Positions 54,280 to 62,348 of a stretch of DNA of 64,000 nucleotides are shown piece after piece; within the stretch, counting starts at the first letter, position 1; every line of letters begins with the position of its first letter. The stretch comes from UBA7455 sp026713185 (GTDB lineage Bacteria; Pseudomonadota; Gammaproteobacteria; Pseudomonadales; Azotimanducaceae), in the NCBI GenBank assembly GCA_963665785.1, contig OY762456.1:3224001-3288000 (forward strand), in the 5' to 3' direction. The position numbers and the translations under genes were made by a program. Under the pieces are notes generated by a model. It was not told the DNA's origin. It saw only the letters and a list, made by a program, of their open reading frames with translations, and ran no database searches.

Positions 54280-56427
54280 ATGAATTTCTACAAGTTTTTT
54301 CTGTCGGCTATGGCTATTTGCCTGTCGTCAACTACCAATGGCGAAGAAACAGAGGTCGATGAGACAGACCCTGCAATCGAGGAAATTGTCGTCATTGGTC
54401 ATCCATTGTCAGGGGAAGGCCTGGCCCAGCCGTTCACTATACTGGCGGGCGAAGAACTCGACTGCAAGGCAGCCGACAGTATTGGCGCCACGGTCGGTAA
54501 CGAACCCGGCATTCACAACAGTTCTTTTGGAGTTGTAGCCGGACGTCCGGTAATCCATGGTCTTGGCGGAGCCCGGGTCCGGGTATTGGAGGACCGTATT
54601 GATACGATGGATGTCTCGGTCACCAGCGGTGATCACGCCGTTACCGTGGACCCTTTCATCGCTGACCGCGTAGAGGTATTAAAGGGGTCGGGCACTTTGC
54701 TATACGGTTCCGGCGCGATCGGTGGAGTCGTGGATGTACATACCGGCAGGATCCCGCACAACGTACAAGAGGACATTAGCGGCAAACTCGATTTGCGTGC
54801 CGGAGACAATGGCGACGGCAGGAACAAATCATTCCATCTGGACGGCGGTTCCGGCAACTTTGCGTGGCACTTTGACAGCACGGCACGGGATGCGGGCGAC
54901 TATGCGGTTCCAGGTTTCAGCGAATCGGTGCGGCTCAGGGCGTTGGAAGCAGAAGAACATGACGGGGATCATGAAGAAGAGGATCATCACGAGGAGGAAG
55001 AGGATCATCACGAGGAAGAAGATGAACCCTACGGTGTTGTACCCGGCAGCGGCTATAAAGTACAGGGTAGCTCAGTTGGATTTTCGTTCGTTGGCGAACG
55101 CGGTTTCGTCGGCATCTCAACTGCAAAACTAAGGTCCGAATACGGCATACCCGGCCATAGTCATGTTGAACACGGCCATGGCGAAGAGGAGGAGCATGAA
55201 GAAGAGGGGCATCATGAAGAAGAGGAGGAGCATGAAGAACATGGCGAGGAAGGCACGCCATTTATAGACCTGGAACAAACCCGGATAGACTTCGAAGCAG
55301 GACTATCCGGTCCGCTGCCAGGGTTTTCCAGCCTGAACCTGCGTCTCGGCGTCAACGATTATATGCACCAGGAACTCGAATCGTCCGGAGAGGTTGGCAC
55401 AGCATTCGAAAACAACGCGTGGGAGGCACGTGCTGAATTGTCCCACAGCATCTGGGCTGGCTGGACAGGTGTAATAGGCGTACAGTTTGGCGACAGGGCG
55501 TTTTCGGTCGCAGGAGAAGAAGCCTTCACACCGCCGGTAGATACCCGGTCCCTCGGTTTGTTCTGGGTCGGAGAGCGATCCTTCCCAGGTTTTCAACTGG
55601 AGATGGGGGCCCGTTTTGACAGTGTGGAACATGATCCGGCCACAGGCGACAGTGACAGTTTCAGCGGTGTCAGCTCATCTATCGGCGCTATTGTTCCGTT
55701 TGATGAAGTATGGGAAGCAGCATTCCTTGTAGACTATTCCACCCGCGGACCAGTGGGGGAAGAGTTGTATTCCAATGGTCCGCATCTGGCAACCCAGAGC
55801 TTCGAGATCGGTGATCCGGGCTTGAACGAAGAAAAAGCCATCAACTTTTCGGCGACCCTGGATGGACAAGGCAAACGCTGGTCTTTGTATGGATCGATCT
55901 ACTACATCAATTTCACCGATTTCATCTACCAGATGTCTACGGACGAGGTACTGGATGATCTGGTCGTTCGTCGATTCAGTCAGGCGGATGCCCACTTCGC
56001 TGGCGTGGACCTGGAGGCAACTGTCACCATGGCCAATTGGGAGGGTGGTCAACTGGAGGTCAGCGGATTCTTTGATACTGTTTCCGTGACGCTGGATATT
56101 ACCGGTAATGACAATCTGCCCAATATCCCCCCGAGACGCGCAGGTCTCGGCCTGGCACTCACATCGGGCAAATTCAATTTCAATCTGGATTACATCCACT
56201 CTTTCAAACAGTCGGATGTTGCCAACCTTGAGTTGGAATCGGACGCATACAATGACCTGCGCGCCTACCTGGGCTGGAAGACCATAAAGGGGAGAACGAT
56301 GGTCAACTTTTTCCTGCAGGGCCGGAACCTGACCGATGCAGAACAGCGCCAGCACACATCCATCATCAAGGATCTTGTGCCGGAACCGGGTCGAACTATT
56401 GAGGCGGGGGTGCGCATCAGCTTCTAG
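54280..56427 (+). CDS. TonB-dependent receptor with His/Glu-rich loops (ZnuD-like)
   Basis: This 715-residue outer-membrane receptor is preceded by a strong AGGAGGTGAG. The signal peptide is followed by a TonB-box-like EEIVVIGHP, then a plug with GGARVRVLEDRID, ADRVEVLKGSGTLLYG and SGAIGGVVDV. Two extracellular-loop regions are extremely rich in His and acidic residues (about residues 226-250 and 290-325, for example HHEEEEDHHEEE and HGHGEEEEHEEE). Such loops characterise zinc receptors of the ZnuD type. The barrel ends in the terminal strand RTIEAGVRISF. A zinc uptake role is inferred, with copper possible. Confidence 0.88.
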   Translation: MNFYKFFLSAMAICLSSTTNGEETEVDETDPAIEEIVVIGHPLSGEGLAQPFTILAGEELDCKAADSIGATVGNEPGIHNSSFGVVAGRPVIHGLGGARVRVLEDRIDTMDVSVTSGDHAVTVDPFIADRVEVLKGSGTLLYGSGAIGGVVDVHTGRIPHNVQEDISGKLDLRAGDNGDGRNKSFHLDGGSGNFAWHFDSTARDAGDYAVPGFSESVRLRALEAEEHDGDHEEEDHHEEEEDHHEEEDEPYGVVPGSGYKVQGSSVGFSFVGERGFVGISTAKLRSEYGIPGHSHVEHGHGEEEEHEEEGHHEEEEEHEEHGEEGTPFIDLEQTRIDFEAGLSGPLPGFSSLNLRLGVNDYMHQELESSGEVGTAFENNAWEARAELSHSIWAGWTGVIGVQFGDRAFSVAGEEAFTPPVDTRSLGLFWVGERSFPGFQLEMGARFDSVEHDPATGDSDSFSGVSSSIGAIVPFDEVWEAAFLVDYSTRGPVGEELYSNGPHLATQSFEIGDPGLNEEKAINFSATLDGQGKRWSLYGSIYYINFTDFIYQMSTDEVLDDLVVRRFSQADAHFAGVDLEATVTMANWEGGQLEVSGFFDTVSVTLDITGNDNLPNIPPRRAGLGLALTSGKFNFNLDYIHSFKQSDVANLELESDAYNDLRAYLGWKTIKGRTMVNFFLQGRNLTDAEQRQHTSIIKDLVPEPGRTIEAGVRISF

Positions 56428-56456
56428 GGAAGCATCGTCAACAGGCCACTGTGAAT

Positions 56457-56594
56457 CTACGCCCCTGATTTGTGCTCCGCGTACTGAATCAGGGCGCGTA
56501 GATAGCCGAGTGTGTATGCCTCATTGACCAGGATATTGTGCTCATCACCGGGCACGTGGTCTGGTGAGATACACCTGATTTCATGGCATGGCAT
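56457..56594 (-). CDS. Small conserved-looking protein of 45 residues
   Basis: A short minus-strand frame from ATG 56594 to TAG 56457 encodes a 45-residue product containing SPDHVPGDEHNILVNEAY and TLGYLRALIQYAEHKSG. Codon usage is like that of the neighbouring genes and the C-terminal half is a plausible amphipathic helix. No ribosome-binding site is obvious. Part of the frame forms an inverted repeat (CTACGC...GCGTAG, 56457-56501) that could alternatively be a terminator for the receptor gene. Family unknown. Confidence 0.45.
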   Translation of the reverse strand: MPCHEIRCISPDHVPGDEHNILVNEAYTLGYLRALIQYAEHKSGA

Positions 56595-56835
56595 GATAGT
56601 CTATATCACCGAAAAACCGAAACCTGTACCTGATGACGATGTCTTCTTATAATTCCGGGATTCAAGACAAGCTGAAAAGTGCTTCGTTACCACAATGATC
56701 TCTCGAGTATTAATCTGCACCCTCGATAGCTTGCCGGGTGGCAGGAGGCCAATCGCTTGTGGGGGCGCCCGGTAATATATAGTATCAACCTGTTAACTCA
56801 TTGGGTTACCCTCGGGTAGATCTCCAGGGCAGCAT
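56595..56835. other. Intergenic region, probable promoters only
   Basis: About 240 bases between the small minus-strand ORF and the membrane protein gene. No motif was recognised. Confidence 0.3.
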
Positions 56836-57366
56836 ATGAACATCAGATCGTACTTTAATTTCGTCAGCAGGGTCCGGGTTCTGGGTGCAACCTTCGTGTC
56901 TGCACTGCTTCTCACGATTGTGCTGAACGTGTTGCCTTTTGGGCCAGAAATGCTCGATTCCAGGCCGGGTTATACATACCAGGATGCTCTTGCTGCTATT
57001 GCGGGATTTGGTGAGGAAGGACGGAAGATGTACATGTGGGCCAGCATGACTCTGGATACTTTGTTACCCGCCGCTTACGCCAGTTTCCTCGCGGGAATTA
57101 TCTATCGGCTACGACCTGTGGAGAACCTCTGGTGGCTCGCAAGTTTGCCGGTTTTGGCTGGCGGCCTGGACCTGTGCGAGAACTTCCAGATTGTCACCAT
57201 GCTAATCCAGTATCCAGACATAACCGCCACCCAGGTGGCAAACGCTTCGTTGTTTACTGAATTGAAAAGTTATGCCTTGTTGGGGTGTGTAACCCTTGCC
57301 GTGTTGTTATCGTTTGTCGGCCTGGTGCGTTTGATCGCAAGCAGGCAGCACGGCCAATCTCCATGA
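56836..57366 (+). CDS. Four-helix integral membrane protein of unknown function
   Basis: The 176-residue protein has four predicted membrane helices: residues about 15-36 (LGATFVSALLLTIVLNVLPF), 70-92, 99-118 and 145-166. A conserved-looking polar stretch GGLDLCENFQIV lies after the third helix. No family was recognised. Its stop overlaps the ATG of the next gene by four bases, so the two form a transcriptional and probably functional pair. Confidence 0.7.
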   Translation: MNIRSYFNFVSRVRVLGATFVSALLLTIVLNVLPFGPEMLDSRPGYTYQDALAAIAGFGEEGRKMYMWASMTLDTLLPAAYASFLAGIIYRLRPVENLWWLASLPVLAGGLDLCENFQIVTMLIQYPDITATQVANASLFTELKSYALLGCVTLAVLLSFVGLVRLIASRQHGQSP

Positions 57367-58844
57367 TCACAAGACGGCAAATGCTCAAGTGGGCTTTGGC
57401 ATCAAGTGCGGTCCCACAGCTCCTTGGGTCAGTTGCCTCGTCTGCTTCCTCCAGGTCATCTGTCGTGGAACAACTCATCCTCATCCTGGAACAAACGCCC
57501 AGAGAAAAATTGAAGACCTTGCTGGTTGCTGAATTGAGTCGGGGGATGAGTGACAAGGACCTGTTTACGGCAGTATGTCTGGCCGCTGTCAGAAATATCG
57601 AGCCTTATCCATCGGTTGGATTCAAGTATCACGCAGTGATGATGATGCAGTCGGTTCAACTGACTCGAGACCATTGGACATCTTTAAATGACAGGTGGTT
57701 GCCGCTGTTATGGTCCGCAGATCAATTCAAGGTAGCTCAACGACAGGATTTAGCAGGTGGAGATTGGACTATGAAGGCCGTTGACGCGAAGGTTCCGTCA
57801 CCTGAAGATGCGTTTATCCGGGCAATGGATAGTTGGGATGCCCCTGCTGCAGACCAGGCCATTGTCGCCATGTCACGTGCACAGGATTTCGATATGCACG
57901 CTGTGTTTGAGCTTCTGTTTCGCTATGGCGCCCGGGATTTGCGTGATATCGGTCATAAAACGATCACTGTCAGCAACTGTTACCGGGTGCTGGATGTCAT
58001 CGGCTGGCAATATCGTGAAAGTATGTTGCGGTCAACGGTGTACGCGCTGCTCAATCACACAAATGAAACAAATCCTGCCACTAGCGACCTGGTTCCCGAC
58101 AGGGCAGGACGCATCAATACCGGTTTGCTGACAAAATTACCCGGGGATTGGCAGCAGGGAAGGATAGAGCATTCAGCGACCCTTGAATTTTATCAGGAGC
58201 TGACCGGTCACAGTCCGAAAGAGATCGGCCGGTTCGCCGTGGATCTACTTGCAGACGGCATACATCCACAAGTCCTTTGGGATGCTGTATTTATGGCTGT
58301 GGCTCAGTTGATTATGAGCCAGTCCAGTATAGTCATGTTGCATGCCACCACGACTGTCAACGCGCTTAACTTTGCATACAGACAGGCAAAATGCGGAGAT
58401 ACGCGTGCCTTTTTACTACTTCAAGGCCTTTCCTTTGCCACAATGTTTCGCAACCTTTTGCGTGGCAGAGAGCGCAGCATACTATTTGATACATTCGAGC
58501 CTGTTGCCCCTGATAATCAACAACCTTTGGAAGAGATTTTTTTCGATATCAGTGAGAATCGGGTACGCGCAGCATCAAAGGTGTTGCACTATCTGAATAA
58601 CGGTGGCTCAGTGGATCAGTTCATGCGAGTAGCACGATCTCTGATCGTCGACATGAATTCCGGTTCCCACGACTATAAGTTTGCGGAAGCGGCATTCGAG
58701 AACTACCACCACATATCCATGCAATGGCGTAATCGTTACCTCAGTGCGAGCGCATTCTATCTGAATGGCTCAGAAGACAAACCAAATCCGGTAGTGGCTG
58801 ATTTTAAGGAATTGTTACAGTGGTCCGATGAACGCCATCGTTAA
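57363..58844 (+). CDS. Tat-exported protein of unknown function
   Basis: The 493-residue product starts at ATG 57363, overlapping the upstream stop. The N-terminus MITRRQMLKWALASSAVPQL has the twin arginine and hydrophobic core of a Tat signal, so it is likely folded, perhaps cofactor-binding, before export. The rest is largely alpha-helical, with repeated short helices, many histidines (KYHAVMMMQSVQL, DFDMHAVFELLFRYGARDL) and no recognised domain. The frame remains open upstream to 57285 but the Tat signal decides the start. Confidence 0.7.
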   Translation: MITRRQMLKWALASSAVPQLLGSVASSASSRSSVVEQLILILEQTPREKLKTLLVAELSRGMSDKDLFTAVCLAAVRNIEPYPSVGFKYHAVMMMQSVQLTRDHWTSLNDRWLPLLWSADQFKVAQRQDLAGGDWTMKAVDAKVPSPEDAFIRAMDSWDAPAADQAIVAMSRAQDFDMHAVFELLFRYGARDLRDIGHKTITVSNCYRVLDVIGWQYRESMLRSTVYALLNHTNETNPATSDLVPDRAGRINTGLLTKLPGDWQQGRIEHSATLEFYQELTGHSPKEIGRFAVDLLADGIHPQVLWDAVFMAVAQLIMSQSSIVMLHATTTVNALNFAYRQAKCGDTRAFLLLQGLSFATMFRNLLRGRERSILFDTFEPVAPDNQQPLEEIFFDISENRVRAASKVLHYLNNGGSVDQFMRVARSLIVDMNSGSHDYKFAEAAFENYHHISMQWRNRYLSASAFYLNGSEDKPNPVVADFKELLQWSDERHR

Positions 58845-59055
58845 AGCGCCTTTACAGGAACCGGCACATGATGCCTCCCAGGCTCACCAGACTCAGTGAA
58901 GTAGTGAACACTGTTCGGTACACACCCGAACAACCGCGGTGAACCCCAGATCTTGTGCCCCGTCGTAAGACAGGATCAGCACCTGATCCATTCCGGGAAC
59001 AAAATTAACCACCAATACGACATACACTTACACATGCTGTAACGCAGAATACAAA

Positions 59056-59616
59056 ATGGATGACAACGAGCTACTTAACCAGTTCTATCAGAACAACGAT
59101 GATCAGGCACTGGCCTGTTTTGTGGAGAAGCATCGCCAATGGGCTACTGCGCGTGCCCATCGAATTTATCCGGAAGAAGCGGAAGACGTGGTACAGATGT
59201 CCATACTGAAGTTGATGGACTGTGAACCCAATGGCAATATCGCCAACCCGCTGGGCTGGTGGAGCACACTGATTGCCACCACCGCGCTTGATCTGCTGCG
59301 CAAGCGCATTCGAAGAAGAAAGCTCGAGGATTCATCGCAATCAAGTCCTGTAACAGTATCCAGTGAAGATGAAGCACATCGTGCTCAGTTATTGCATCTT
59401 GTTCATGAGGAAATTGACAATCTGGAAGATGCATTCAGGTCCACTCTGCTGAAGCGTTTTTTTGACGGAATGAGCTATAGGGAAATCTCCGTTGCACTGA
59501 ACTGCAGCACCGGTACCGTCAGTTCCAGGCTTTCTCGTGCAATCGATCAGATAAGAAGCAACCTGGATTCCAGGGGAATTGGATTCGCAGACACATCAGG
59601 AGACATTAATGAGTAA
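59056..59616 (+). CDS. ECF-type RNA polymerase sigma factor
   Basis: The 186-residue sigma-70-family factor has region 2 (FVEKHRQWATARAHRIYP, EEAEDVVQMSILKLM near 37) and region 4 (LLKRFFDGMSYREISVALN near 134, CSTGTVSSRLSRAIDQI). There is no anti-sigma factor with a recognisable ZAS or membrane segment downstream; instead an uncharacterised soluble protein overlaps by eight bases. A GGGAAC about 45 bases upstream of the start is reminiscent of ECF -35 elements and hints at autoregulation, but this is weak. Confidence 0.88.
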   Translation: MDDNELLNQFYQNNDDQALACFVEKHRQWATARAHRIYPEEAEDVVQMSILKLMDCEPNGNIANPLGWWSTLIATTALDLLRKRIRRRKLEDSSQSSPVTVSSEDEAHRAQLLHLVHEEIDNLEDAFRSTLLKRFFDGMSYREISVALNCSTGTVSSRLSRAIDQIRSNLDSRGIGFADTSGDINE

Positions 59617-60331
59617 TCAGACTTTTGTGGATAAATGGAATGACATCTGGACTGTATCCATGGATATCTGTGGCATTGGTCATATCACCGCCAGAGTACT
59701 GAATAACGGAAATGCAGAAGTACTCCTGAAACTGGATGCAGTATGGAATGGATTGAATACGGACAGACCTGAGAATGCAGAGAGCAGGATCTGGACAGAG
59801 AGCATTATTGAATTTGTCGATGCCGACAAGTTCCTGTGGTGTTCCTATACTTCCAAAGAAGGTACACACGGTGTCAAAGACACTCCGTTTGACATGTTCT
59901 ATGACGGTGAAACCCGAGTAACCCCTCTGGCCAATGGCCTCAGCATTCGCAATAGTCGCGGTACAACCATATTGCCTCTGGTGGGACCGGGGCCCGTGGT
60001 TCCCGACATTCAACTGCCGCTGTATGCCTGTACCCGAAAACCCGACAAATCTGCTAATTGGCCGCTGCAAAGCCTGGGTTTCTGGAGAAATGAACAAGGC
60101 AGAGTCTGGCATCTGCTGCCACTCAATCTGCGATATGCCGGCAGAAAAGGCCCTCAAACCGGACTAAACCACGCCTTTGAAGCAGATCTGCCAGAAGAGA
60201 TTGGCCGTACATTTTCTGTGTGGACTGACGAAAAGAGAAACTTTATGGGCATGGGTGACGAGCAGGAAGTCCGGATTGTCGCCGATGATGAGGAAACAGC
60301 ACGTGCCTTGCTTGCGGCCAGATCGGATTGA
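59609..60331 (+). CDS. Uncharacterised protein coupled to the sigma factor
   Basis: The 240-residue soluble protein starts at ATG 59609, eight bases before the end of the sigma gene, with AGGAGA upstream. It has no membrane helix, signal peptide or recognised motif. It is rich in beta-strand-forming segments and tryptophans (DKWNDIWTVSMDICGIGHI near the start, SLGFWRNEQGRVWHLLPL near 167). Overlap with an ECF sigma gene suggests a regulatory or target role, but no anti-sigma domain is visible. Confidence 0.65.
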   Translation: MSNQTFVDKWNDIWTVSMDICGIGHITARVLNNGNAEVLLKLDAVWNGLNTDRPENAESRIWTESIIEFVDADKFLWCSYTSKEGTHGVKDTPFDMFYDGETRVTPLANGLSIRNSRGTTILPLVGPGPVVPDIQLPLYACTRKPDKSANWPLQSLGFWRNEQGRVWHLLPLNLRYAGRKGPQTGLNHAFEADLPEEIGRTFSVWTDEKRNFMGMGDEQEVRIVADDEETARALLAARSD

Positions 60332-60414
60332 TTACGACTTGTCGCAACGGGTCTCCATTCCTGATCCTGGGAGTGACGTTCATAGCCAATGAAGCCGTTG
60401 CTGAAATTAGTGCG

Positions 60415-61344
60415 CTATTTTGCCGCTGACTCTCTACGTAAACGATACAATTCAGCTTGCTCTGCCTGTGCCTTCTGCCAAATATTGCGTGTATGTTTTG
60501 CGGGACCGAATGCACTGGGGGGCATCAACATCGCCAACTGGGATTCAGTGAGATCACCGTAGAGATCCGAGTTGTAAAAGCAAGGGCTCCAGGCAACAGC
60601 ATGTGGACAATACTTATAGAAGATAGTCCTGCGTTGATTATTACCTTTCCAGGGAATAGTCCCGTGCGCACAAGCCTCCGTAAAGATAATCGCGTCTCCG
60701 GCTGAAGCAGCAACCCGGTCCACAATATCGGGTACATCCTGCTGCTTCGAACTAACTCTCCAATCTTCTGGTAGCGCAAAGTTTGACTTATGGCTCCCCG
60801 GGATACAGGCAAATCCTCCATCACCAGGATTTACCGTATCGAGTTCAAATGCGACTGACACAAGTCCATTAAAAAACCGGCCATTGCTGAACCTGTAGAA
60901 ACATTGCCCACCATCTGTTGGACCGACCAGATCAGCAGGACCACCCGAGCCCTGCCCACCACCATGAAGGTATAATGCAGGTGAAGTTTTAGCACTGTCT
61001 ATTTTGATGTAGTCGTGGTCCAGGCGATAGTGATTCCCAAGCAGCGTCTCCAGGTAAGGTTTGATTGTCGGAATATCTATGAGGTCAATATACGTTCCAC
61101 CCCATTCAAGTAGTGACGGGGCAGACCAGGCCGGATCATCTTCGTCCCTGAACCTTGTTCGATCTGAGCCATAAATTGATTTTTTTCTTTTGCGTTTGGA
61201 ACTGTCCTCTGATTTTCTTTGCTCCATTTCACTGACTCGCAACGCCAGCCGATCCGATAAATCTCTTACTTGTTCTGGTGTAAGGGCATTTCTAACGACA
61301 ATGTAACCGCGCAAATCAAATAAATATTTTTCGTTTTCATTCAT
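60415..61344 (-). CDS. Phytanoyl-CoA dioxygenase (PhyH) family protein
   Basis: The 309-residue Fe(II)/2-oxoglutarate oxygenase has the family opening GYIVVRNALTPEQVRDL near 14. The metal-binding region is near LYLHGGGQGSG (residue about 130). The double-stranded beta-helix end is seen in GDAIIFTEACAHGTIPW near 214, with RRTIFYKYCPHA carrying the Arg expected to hold 2-oxoglutarate. The family hydroxylates diverse small molecules; no biosynthetic neighbours suggest a substrate. Confidence 0.85.
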   Translation of the reverse strand: MNENEKYLFDLRGYIVVRNALTPEQVRDLSDRLALRVSEMEQRKSEDSSKRKRKKSIYGSDRTRFRDEDDPAWSAPSLLEWGGTYIDLIDIPTIKPYLETLLGNHYRLDHDYIKIDSAKTSPALYLHGGGQGSGGPADLVGPTDGGQCFYRFSNGRFFNGLVSVAFELDTVNPGDGGFACIPGSHKSNFALPEDWRVSSKQQDVPDIVDRVAASAGDAIIFTEACAHGTIPWKGNNQRRTIFYKYCPHAVAWSPCFYNSDLYGDLTESQLAMLMPPSAFGPAKHTRNIWQKAQAEQAELYRLRRESAAK

Positions 61345-61398
61345 ATTTCAAGTACTTTCCTGACAACAACTTCAAACGCAAAAGTCTACCATAACCAA

Positions 61399-61559
61399 GG
61401 AGGCTGTCCGAGAACAGACTGACCTACTGCGGACAAGCCTGATTGGCCATATTTTCCGCTTATTTTCGTTCAATATGTACAATATTTGCCTCAAATAACC
61501 AAAAAATATGACTCAATCAGTCTCGCCCTCGCTACGGTCGCAGTTCCCGGACAGCCTCC
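61399..61559. mobile_element. MITE-like element, copy B (161 bp)
   Basis: The second copy of the element at 8705-8865 has the same length, the same orientation, the same ends GGAGGCTGTCCGAGAAC and GTTCCCGGACAGCCTCC, and only two interior differences. It lies 54 bases upstream of the dioxygenase start. Near-identity implies recent transposition or ongoing homogenisation. The interior ATGACTCAATCAG segment might be a remnant of a parent element's transposase start. Confidence 0.85.
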
Positions 61560-61904
61560 AAGATACAGTTGAGTTGGGGAAATTGGGGTCAGAGTCAAGT
61601 GCCAGAGAGAAAACGAATTCCAAACCGCATTTCAACAGGGTTGCAAATGTCGTCGCAACGGGTAATTCTCGCCTGAACGTCTGGAAAATCTGTCTGTCAA
61701 GGATGGGAATTCTTTAATGGTTTCTGTAACAACCAATAAAAACGATCATATGGAGGTGGATATCCTGTTAGAGCAAACTGCAATAACGCAGCACACGTGT
61801 CCCGAAGCTACTTCTTGCACTACTTCCTCAAGAAAGCTCAGCAGACTGAATGGAATTTGTCTATTGATGACCAAGGCAATCTCTGCGGCAAGAGCACGGG
61901 CGCC
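61560..61904. other. Region upstream of the molybdenum hydroxylase genes
   Basis: It contains GGGGTCAGAGTCAAGTGCC at about 61585, a single arm of the REP-like core. It then has a stretch with overlapping short frames that do not resemble known proteins, followed by the presumed promoter of the iron-sulphur subunit. Confidence 0.4.
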
Positions 61905-62348
61905 ATGACCACCTTCCAACTCAACGGACATGACGTGCAAACAGGCGAAGAGGAACGTAACACACCTCTGATCTATACCCTTCGCAGCCCGTCGATCGGC
62001 GACATGACACCCAAACTCGGCTGCGGTCTGGAGCAATGCGGCGCCTGCCGGGTGCTGGTAGATGGCGAAGCGGTCTATGGCTGCACCTTGCCGACCAGCG
62101 CAGTACAAAGCCGCCATGTAGAAACCGCGGCTGGCATTGACACACCGGTGCGACAAGCCTTGATCGAAGCCAACGCCACACAGTGCGGTTACTGCCTGCC
62201 AGGCATCATCGTGACCGCAGAGGCGTTGTTCCAGACCAATCCGCATCCATCACGTGCAGAAATCGCACATGTGCTGGATTCCCAGCTCTGCCGTTGCGGC
62301 AGTCAGCCACGAGTGCTGAAGACATTGACGGAGCTTGCCCGAAAGTGA
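61905..62348 (+). CDS. (2Fe-2S) subunit of a molybdenum hydroxylase (IorA-like)
   Basis: The 147-residue electron-transfer subunit has two [2Fe-2S] centres: the ferredoxin-type cysteines in GCGLEQCGACRVLVDG near 42 with YGC near 62, and the helical domain cysteines in QCGYCLPGIIV near 96 and LCRCGSQPRV near 130. It matches IorA/NicA-type subunits in length. ATG 61905 (MTTFQLNGHDV) is the homologous start. Its stop overlaps the next GTG by four bases. GC content rises clearly from here to the window end. Confidence 0.92.
   Translation: MTTFQLNGHDVQTGEEERNTPLIYTLRSPSIGDMTPKLGCGLEQCGACRVLVDGEAVYGCTLPTSAVQSRHVETAAGIDTPVRQALIEANATQCGYCLPGIIVTAEALFQTNPHPSRAEIAHVLDSQLCRCGSQPRVLKTLTELARK

Noticed and set aside
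59000..59055. ECF-dependent autoregulatory promoter of the sigma gene
   Set aside because: GGGAAC is present, but no matching -10 element at the correct distance could be identified.
61797..61904. N-terminal extension of the iron-sulphur subunit
   Set aside because: The extra 36 residues have no counterpart in IorA-type proteins; MTTFQLNG at 61905 is the normal start.
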